From contig NZ_BANS01000009.1 in NCBI RefSeq assembly GCF_000332995.1, positions 1-64,000 on the forward strand: 64,000 nt of DNA, written 5' to 3'. Under the pieces are notes generated by a model. That model was given only the letters and a program-made list of their open reading frames with translations, was not told the origin of the DNA and made no database searches. This DNA is from Gordonia amicalis NBRC 100051 = JCM 11271. GTDB lineage: Bacteria > Actinomycetota > Actinomycetes > Mycobacteriales > Mycobacteriaceae. This document shows positions 59,978 through 64,000 of this stretch, one piece after another (positions within the stretch are counted from its first letter, which is position 1; each line of letters begins with the position of its first letter). Position numbers and translations under genes: made by a program.

Positions 59978-60976
59978 TCAGCGCACGGGGAGTGTGGTGA
60001 CGGTGCGTGTCGCGAGCAACAGGTCGTAGTAATCGCCACCCGGATAGTAGGTCGCGGTCACCGAGTCGGTGACCATGTCCGACGACCATCCGGTGGCCAA
60101 TGCGCGGATGACCCGACCGTTGCGGGGTCGCGGCGTGCCGACCTCTGACAGTTCGCCGATCAGGTCGGTGGAGTCGCCCTCGGCGTCGATGTGGATGCCG
60201 GTGACCAGCCGCGAGCCGAGAAACTCCTGCCGCGTCGTCCGCTCGAGGACGGCGACCCCGGACCCGAAGGAGTTGGACACCGACGGCTGCGATGCGATCA
60301 CCCGGATGGGGAGCCGGTCGGCGCCGAGAGCCTCTGCGGCAGAGGCGAAGTGACCACCGAAGAAGGAGTTGACGGGGTCGAACAGCATCAGCCCGGCGAG
60401 GCGCCGGAAGGCGACCGGGTCCGCGCGTCGGAGTGCGTCGGCTGCCACGACGACGAATTCGCCGCCGGCCGAGTGGCCCGCGAAGACCATCCGGTACGGC
60501 ATCGTCACATCGGGACGGTGGGCGGCTTCTCGTGCTCGGATGAGGCTCGTCGCGAGCGGGCTGCCGGCTTCCCCGCCCGACCCGAACACCCCGCCGATGG
60601 TCCGGGCGAACGCCGCATTGTCGGCGATGTTGAAGGCGACGGCGCACCCGCCGAGGTTGATCGAGTCCAGCGTCGGGCTCACCACGAGGAAACCGGCGTC
60701 GGCGTAGGCGCGAGCCACGGCGTCGAGGTTGGCCGCGGTCCGGGAGAAGCCGTGCTGCAACCAGACGAGTGCCGTGGGCCGGCCGGGCGGGAAGTACCAG
60801 CGGGCGGCGACCCGGATGGGCTTGCCCGCACATTCGGTCGCGACCGAGGACGACGAAACGACCACCGGTGGGCGGGCGGCCGGTGCGGCCAGAACCGCCG
60901 ACGGTGTCACACCGAAGAACAAGGCGATCGCGGCGAGGGTCGCGACCCACGGCCAGCGGAATTTTCGTCTCGACAT
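59978..60976 (-). CDS. Secreted alpha/beta hydrolase
   Basis: 332 residues. A basic start and hydrophobic stretch WVATLAAIALFFGVTPSAVL followed by AAPAARP form a signal peptide. The catalytic Ser lies in FAGHSAGGEF, preceded by the oxyanion segment LVWLQHGFSRTAANL. The alpha/beta-hydrolase fold supports ester or lipid hydrolysis outside the cell; the substrate is unknown. It is the last gene of a minus-strand group and converges on rpoC across the shared terminator. Confidence 0.82.
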   Translation of the reverse strand: MSRRKFRWPWVATLAAIALFFGVTPSAVLAAPAARPPVVVSSSSVATECAGKPIRVAARWYFPPGRPTALVWLQHGFSRTAANLDAVARAYADAGFLVVSPTLDSINLGGCAVAFNIADNAAFARTIGGVFGSGGEAGSPLATSLIRAREAAHRPDVTMPYRMVFAGHSAGGEFVVVAADALRRADPVAFRRLAGLMLFDPVNSFFGGHFASAAEALGADRLPIRVIASQPSVSNSFGSGVAVLERTTRQEFLGSRLVTGIHIDAEGDSTDLIGELSEVGTPRPRNGRVIRALATGWSSDMVTDSVTATYYPGGDYYDLLLATRTVTTLPVR

Positions 60977-61028
60977 CCGCCCAGTCTAGGGTCGGGCGGA
61001 TGCCGGGAACGGGGTTCTCCGGGGAGTT

Positions 61029-62255
61029 TCAGGCGCGGGGCCGGTCGGTGTCCCGGTCGTCGGGGCCGGATTCCATGAGCTCGTTCGGGTCCTCGATGTG
61101 GACGTCGTGGTCGTCGCCGAGGCGCCGGGCCACCTCGCGCAGCAGTCCCCGTGCGGCGTCGTCCATCACGCGGACATGGGTGAGGTCGAGGATCACCTCG
61201 TCGGTCGAAAAACCCTCGCACGCACGGCTTGCGACGATCTCCGCGCCTGCGAAGCGGACGTCGCCCTGGAGTTCGACGACGGTCGCACCGTCGCGTTCGT
61301 GTACCGACCGAAGCGCGGGCATGCCCGACGGTGCCACGTGCATCATGTGCAATTCCATGTCGCGGGAAAGTCTTTCGAAGACGGCGACGCCACGCACGCT
61401 GTTGCCCTGCTCGTCGAGCCGCGGCGACCACACCGCAACCCCGACCTGGCCCGGCAGTACACCCAGGATCGCCCCGCTCACACCGCTTTTCGCGGGTATC
61501 CCGACCGTCGCCATCCAGCTGCCGCTGCCGTCGTACATGCCGCAGGTGGCCATCACCGACAGCAGGTGCCGGGTGATCCAGCCGTCGAGGAGGCGTTCGT
61601 CGTCGCTGGTCGACAGTCCGCCGTTGGCGAGGACCGATCCCATGACGGCGAGATCGCGGCAGCTGACCTTGATCGCGCACTGTGCGGCGTAGCCGTCGAC
61701 GACCTCGTCGGGTTCGTAGTCGAGCTTGCCCGCGGAACGCAGCAGATACGCCAGTGCTGTGTTGTGGTCGTCGGAGGCGAGTTCGGCGGAGTGAACCTCC
61801 CTGTCCACGGACAGTTCTCGCCCGGCGAGCGTGCCCATCAGGTCGACGATGCGATCGACCCGTTCGGTGGCGCCGTCGCCGTCGAGCATCCCGTGAACGG
61901 CGATGGCACCGGCGTTGATGAGGGCGTTGCGGGGTCGTCCGGTCTCGGCTTCGAGCGAGATCTCGTTGAAGGCGTCGCCGGACGGTTCGGTGTCGACGCG
62001 GTCGAGGACGCCGTCGAGCCCCCGGTCCCGCAGCGCTAGTGCGTAAGCGGGCAGTTTCGCGATCGACTGCATGGAGAACTCGTGGTCGGCGTCGCCCGCG
62101 GTGTAGACGGTTCCGTCGACGGTGGCCAGAGCGATCCCGAAGGACGACGGGTCCGCCCGCTCGAGTTCGCGGTTTCCGGACATGACGTCCCCGGCGTCGT
62201 CATCGCGGCAGTCGCGGAGAACCTCGTGGAGATAGTCGTCGATGGGGGATCGCAT
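61029..62255 (-). CDS. glsA: Glutaminase with C-terminal STAS domain
   Basis: 408 residues. Residues 1 to about 300 are a serine-dependent glutaminase: the S-x-x-K catalytic pair Ser64-Lys67 in FSMQSIAKLPAY, NALINAGAIAVHGML, and GIPAKSGVSGAILGVLPGQ. Residues about 305-395 form a STAS domain (VVELQGDVRFAGAEIVA, VILDLTHVRVMDDAARGLL), as in sulfate transporters and anti-sigma factor antagonists. The enzyme converts glutamine to glutamate and ammonia; the STAS domain may sense ligand or bind partners. ATG at 62255. Confidence 0.92.
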   Translation of the reverse strand: MRSPIDDYLHEVLRDCRDDDAGDVMSGNRELERADPSSFGIALATVDGTVYTAGDADHEFSMQSIAKLPAYALALRDRGLDGVLDRVDTEPSGDAFNEISLEAETGRPRNALINAGAIAVHGMLDGDGATERVDRIVDLMGTLAGRELSVDREVHSAELASDDHNTALAYLLRSAGKLDYEPDEVVDGYAAQCAIKVSCRDLAVMGSVLANGGLSTSDDERLLDGWITRHLLSVMATCGMYDGSGSWMATVGIPAKSGVSGAILGVLPGQVGVAVWSPRLDEQGNSVRGVAVFERLSRDMELHMMHVAPSGMPALRSVHERDGATVVELQGDVRFAGAEIVASRACEGFSTDEVILDLTHVRVMDDAARGLLREVARRLGDDHDVHIEDPNELMESGPDDRDTDRPRA

Positions 62256-62291
62256 ATCCCACCGTAGCCGCGACCCTCGGTGGTGCTGCGT

Positions 62292-62663
62292 TCAGTTGTC
62301 GCGATACGGCAGGTACTGCGCCGACCACTGATTCCCGTCGGGGTCGGTGAAGTACACGAAATGACCCCACGGTTGCACGTCGACGTCACTGGCGTCGACG
62401 CCGGCGGCGAGCAGCTGTTCGCGGGCGGCGTCGATGTCGGTGACGCAGATGATGATCGGGCCGGTGGACCCGGGCGCCTTGTCGGTCAGGCCCTTGCCGA
62501 AGGCGATCGAGCAGTTCGAACCGGGAGGGGTCATCTGGACGAAGCGGATCTCCTCGCTCACGGTGTGGTCTTCATCGGGGTTGAATCCGATCGACTCGTA
62601 GAACTCCTTGGTGCGGTCGACGTCCGTGACGGGCAGGGTGACGACTTCGAGTGTCCAGTTCAT
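62292..62663 (-). CDS. VOC (glyoxalase/bleomycin-resistance) family protein
   Basis: 123 residues from an ATG at 62663 behind aggagga. The two beta-alpha-beta-beta-beta modules are visible: LEVVTLPVTDVDRTKEFYES at the start and HFVYFTDPDGNQWSAQYLP at the end, with metal-ligand positions at His and Glu/Gln. Function within the superfamily (dioxygenase, isomerase, thiol transferase or drug binding) cannot be decided from sequence. Confidence 0.85.
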   Translation of the reverse strand: MNWTLEVVTLPVTDVDRTKEFYESIGFNPDEDHTVSEEIRFVQMTPPGSNCSIAFGKGLTDKAPGSTGPIIICVTDIDAAREQLLAAGVDASDVDVQPWGHFVYFTDPDGNQWSAQYLPYRDN

Positions 62664-62767
62664 GCTTCCTCCTGCTGTCCTGGGTCGTGCGGTCTGAGAC
62701 AACAATCCCAGGAATCGAGGACGGTTTCGGTCCTCGTTTGTCGTGGTGGGTGAATCGGCCGGAAAAT

Positions 62768-62824
62768 CGTCCATCTGAGCGCGATCCAAGGGCATATTGC
62801 CCCTCGGTGGCGCTCAGATGGACG
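62768..62824. repeat. 57-bp palindrome, copy A (overlaps the 3' end of the DUF559 gene)
   Basis: Outer arms cgtccatctgagcg (62768-62781) and cgctcagatggacg (62811-62824) are perfect 14-bp reverse complements; the centre has a nested near-palindrome aagggcatattgcccct. Weaker pairing extends to ggaaa/tttcc outside. The TGA stop of the adjacent gene (62814-62816) lies within the right arm. Copy B at 63748-63804 has the same length, order and orientation. Confidence 0.95.
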
Positions 62825-63695
62825 CGTTTCCCCGACGGCGAGGGTCGTTGTCCCGCCTGATGCGGTGCCGGTCGCTTCGGGTGACGGCCCGAACATCCTC
62901 GAGTACCCCGTCCCAGTTGTAGAGAACGTCGTCGTAGGTCAACCGCATCGTCAACCATCGGTCGATCATCGTCATGCGGTCGCGGCGGCGGTCGTTGCGA
63001 AAGGTCTCCACATCCGAGTGGTAGGCCCTGCCGTCGCATTCGATCAGCAGTGCTCCGATGCGGAGGTCCGCGTGTTCATGTGTGCCGATGCCGGGTTGGA
63101 CCTCTACCTCGAAACCGGCCGCGATCAGGCGCAACCGGGCGATCGATTCGGTTCCGGATTGGGAGCGGGCATCGCACCGACCGAACATGGCCATCACCGC
63201 CCTGGCCACGCGACCCATCTCGGCCTGGATGTCGGGGATGGTCCAGTCGGTCGAGTTGAGGACGGAGTCGACGGTCGCAACCCACTCCTCGGCAGTGAGA
63301 CATCGTGCCGCGCAACCGAGTGCGAGCGGGATCGAGTCGACCGCGGTGACCACCGGTAGTGGTTGGCCGTAGCCCTGACACCATCGGAAGGGTCCGCTGG
63401 GACGAGGTCTGCCCTTCATGTGCTTACTCAGACGGACATGGGTCTCGGTGTACCCGGGTGGAACCCAGATCTCGCTCGATCCGTGCGTCTGGTGAAAGCG
63501 CAGCGCGCCGACGCACGACAACGCGCCCCCCGCCGCCACCGCTGCGACCACTCGGGGGTCGGCGGTCGCTGACCGTACCCACCCGTGAGCCACCGGGATC
63601 AGCGTTCCCGATCGTCGAGCGCGCGTGATGTCGTCGGGCGACCAGTCCATCGTCGCCAGTTCCTTGAGCGTGTACACGCCAGAATCCGAGGTCAT
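62814..63695 (-). CDS. AbiEi-like / DUF559 (Vsr-fold nuclease) protein flanked by palindromes
   Basis: 293 residues from an ATG at 63695. The N-terminus (YTLKELATMDWSPDDITRAR, LIPVAHGWVRS) is an AbiEi-type winged helix. The C-terminal nuclease-fold domain has Glu183 in SGTESIARLRL, Asp210 in EHADLRIG, Glu219 and Asp221 in LLIECDGRAYH, then FRNDRRRDRMTMIDRWLTMR. This is the pattern of DUF559/Vsr PD-(D/E)xK enzymes. No toxin gene neighbours it. The last four residues and the stop codon are encoded by the palindrome copy A, and copy B lies 53 bp before the start codon, so gene and palindromes look like one unit. Confidence 0.83.
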   Translation of the reverse strand: MTSDSGVYTLKELATMDWSPDDITRARRSGTLIPVAHGWVRSATADPRVVAAVAAGGALSCVGALRFHQTHGSSEIWVPPGYTETHVRLSKHMKGRPRPSGPFRWCQGYGQPLPVVTAVDSIPLALGCAARCLTAEEWVATVDSVLNSTDWTIPDIQAEMGRVARAVMAMFGRCDARSQSGTESIARLRLIAAGFEVEVQPGIGTHEHADLRIGALLIECDGRAYHSDVETFRNDRRRDRMTMIDRWLTMRLTYDDVLYNWDGVLEDVRAVTRSDRHRIRRDNDPRRRGNASI

Positions 63696-63747
63696 GACGA
63701 CTTGGACGCATGCGGAGGTCGATCGGTTTCCGGAGTTGGGGAATTCG

Positions 63748-63804
63748 CGTCCATCTGGCGGTCAGGCAAGGGCAGATTGCCCTTCGAAGTGCCTCAGATG
63801 GACG
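63748..63804. repeat. 57-bp palindrome, copy B (upstream of the DUF559 gene)
   Basis: cgtccatctg (63748-63757) and cagatggacg (63795-63804) are perfect outer arms; the inner palindrome aagggca-gat-tgccctt is perfect. It aligns end to end with copy A in direct orientation, with identical outer arms and the same aagggca core, and lies 980 bp from it. Confidence 0.95.
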
Positions 63805-63836
63805 AGTTTTCGCGCTACTGGCTCGGCGGAACGGTC

Positions 63837-64000
63837 TCAGACCGACGAGAACCGCACCGCCGCCCGAACCTGGGCGGCCAGCGCACGACCGGCGCCGAGC
63901 GGCCAGCGGTGCATGACGTATTCGGCGGCCTGGTCGACGCTCAGCTGCCGGCTCGAGTTGCCGGCCCGCACCCAGAACTCGGGTAGCGCGTTGTTCTTCA
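63837..64000 (-). CDS. C-terminal end of an unidentified protein, cut by the window edge
   Basis: The minus-strand frame is open from the window edge to a TGA at 63837, giving 54 residues: NNALPEFWVRAGNSSRQLSV in the middle and ending AAQVRAAVRFSSV. The FWVRAGNSSRQL segment faintly resembles the end of AlbA/Schlafen-like ATP-binding proteins (YVRxGNSTR-type), but that is too weak for a call. Confidence 0.45.
   Translation of the reverse strand, partial: KNNALPEFWVRAGNSSRQLSVDQAAEYVMHRWPLGAGRALAAQVRAAVRFSSV

Noticed and set aside
63585-63986. 133-residue plus-strand frame at the right edge
   Set aside because: It runs through palindrome copy B and antisense to the start of the DUF559 gene and to the partial edge gene; no family resemblance.

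Overview
The window is high-GC actinobacterial DNA from a mycolic-acid-producing member of the Mycobacteriales. Gene order and repeat style fit Gordonia or a close relative best; that genus call is inference. The backbone follows the Mycobacterium tuberculosis order mgtA-menG-menJ-grcC1-htpX-yajQ, then rpmG-had-trpT-secE-nusG-rplK-rplA, then rplJ-rplL-mkl, then rpoB-rpoC, with accessory blocks inserted between these segments.

Layout. 1-9120: envelope and menaquinone genes (mgtA, menG, menJ, grcC1), htpX and yajQ, interrupted by a 13E12-type DUF222/HNH gene with an SOS-box-like site and a frameshifted DUF2236 gene. 9270-14806: tRNA-Tyr, -Thr, -Met and -Trp, rpmG, a fused hadA-hadB dehydratase, secE, nusG, a five-copy 33-bp repeat, rplK, rplA and a terminator. 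14848-22115: two convergent FecCD/BtuCDF-type ABC operons. The plus-strand one ends in an MBL-CobU fusion, and the minus-strand one is headed by a cobalamin riboswitch and has a frameshifted binding protein. 22248-25665: ldh, an excalibur secreted protein, a DUF2786 protein and a frameshifted LysR regulator. 25730-31034: a minus-strand carbohydrate/organophosphate-type ABC operon with an embedded Rv0805-like metallophosphodiesterase and a 24-codon leader ORF. 31143-37493: YihY protein, putative metallohydrolase, Lcp/MpaB-like DUF2236 protein, S15 hydrolase and a GH76-like enzyme. 37541-38800: rplJ-rplL with an L10 leader and a terminator. 38816-39818: an AbiEi/DUF559 gene beside a 70-bp palindrome. 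40133-52034: a complete mce locus with its own ATPase (mkl, yrbEA/B, mceA-F, two Mce-associated genes). 52381-59961: rpoB-rpoC and a terminator. 59978-64000: secreted alpha/beta hydrolase, glutaminase-STAS fusion, VOC protein, and a second AbiEi/DUF559 gene flanked by two copies of one 57-bp palindrome.

How it fits together. The conserved core makes translation and transcription machinery plus menaquinone and mycolate precursors. The accessory blocks are mostly uptake systems: corrinoid, sugar or glycerophosphodiester, and Mce lipid import. The most unusual signal is the pairing of both AbiEi/DUF559 nuclease-fold genes with long perfect or near-perfect palindromes, one gene being bracketed by direct copies and taking its stop codon from an arm. 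Three otherwise intact genes (near 4468, 19658 and 24783) carry single-base frameshifts, so sequence accuracy should be checked before calling them pseudogenes.
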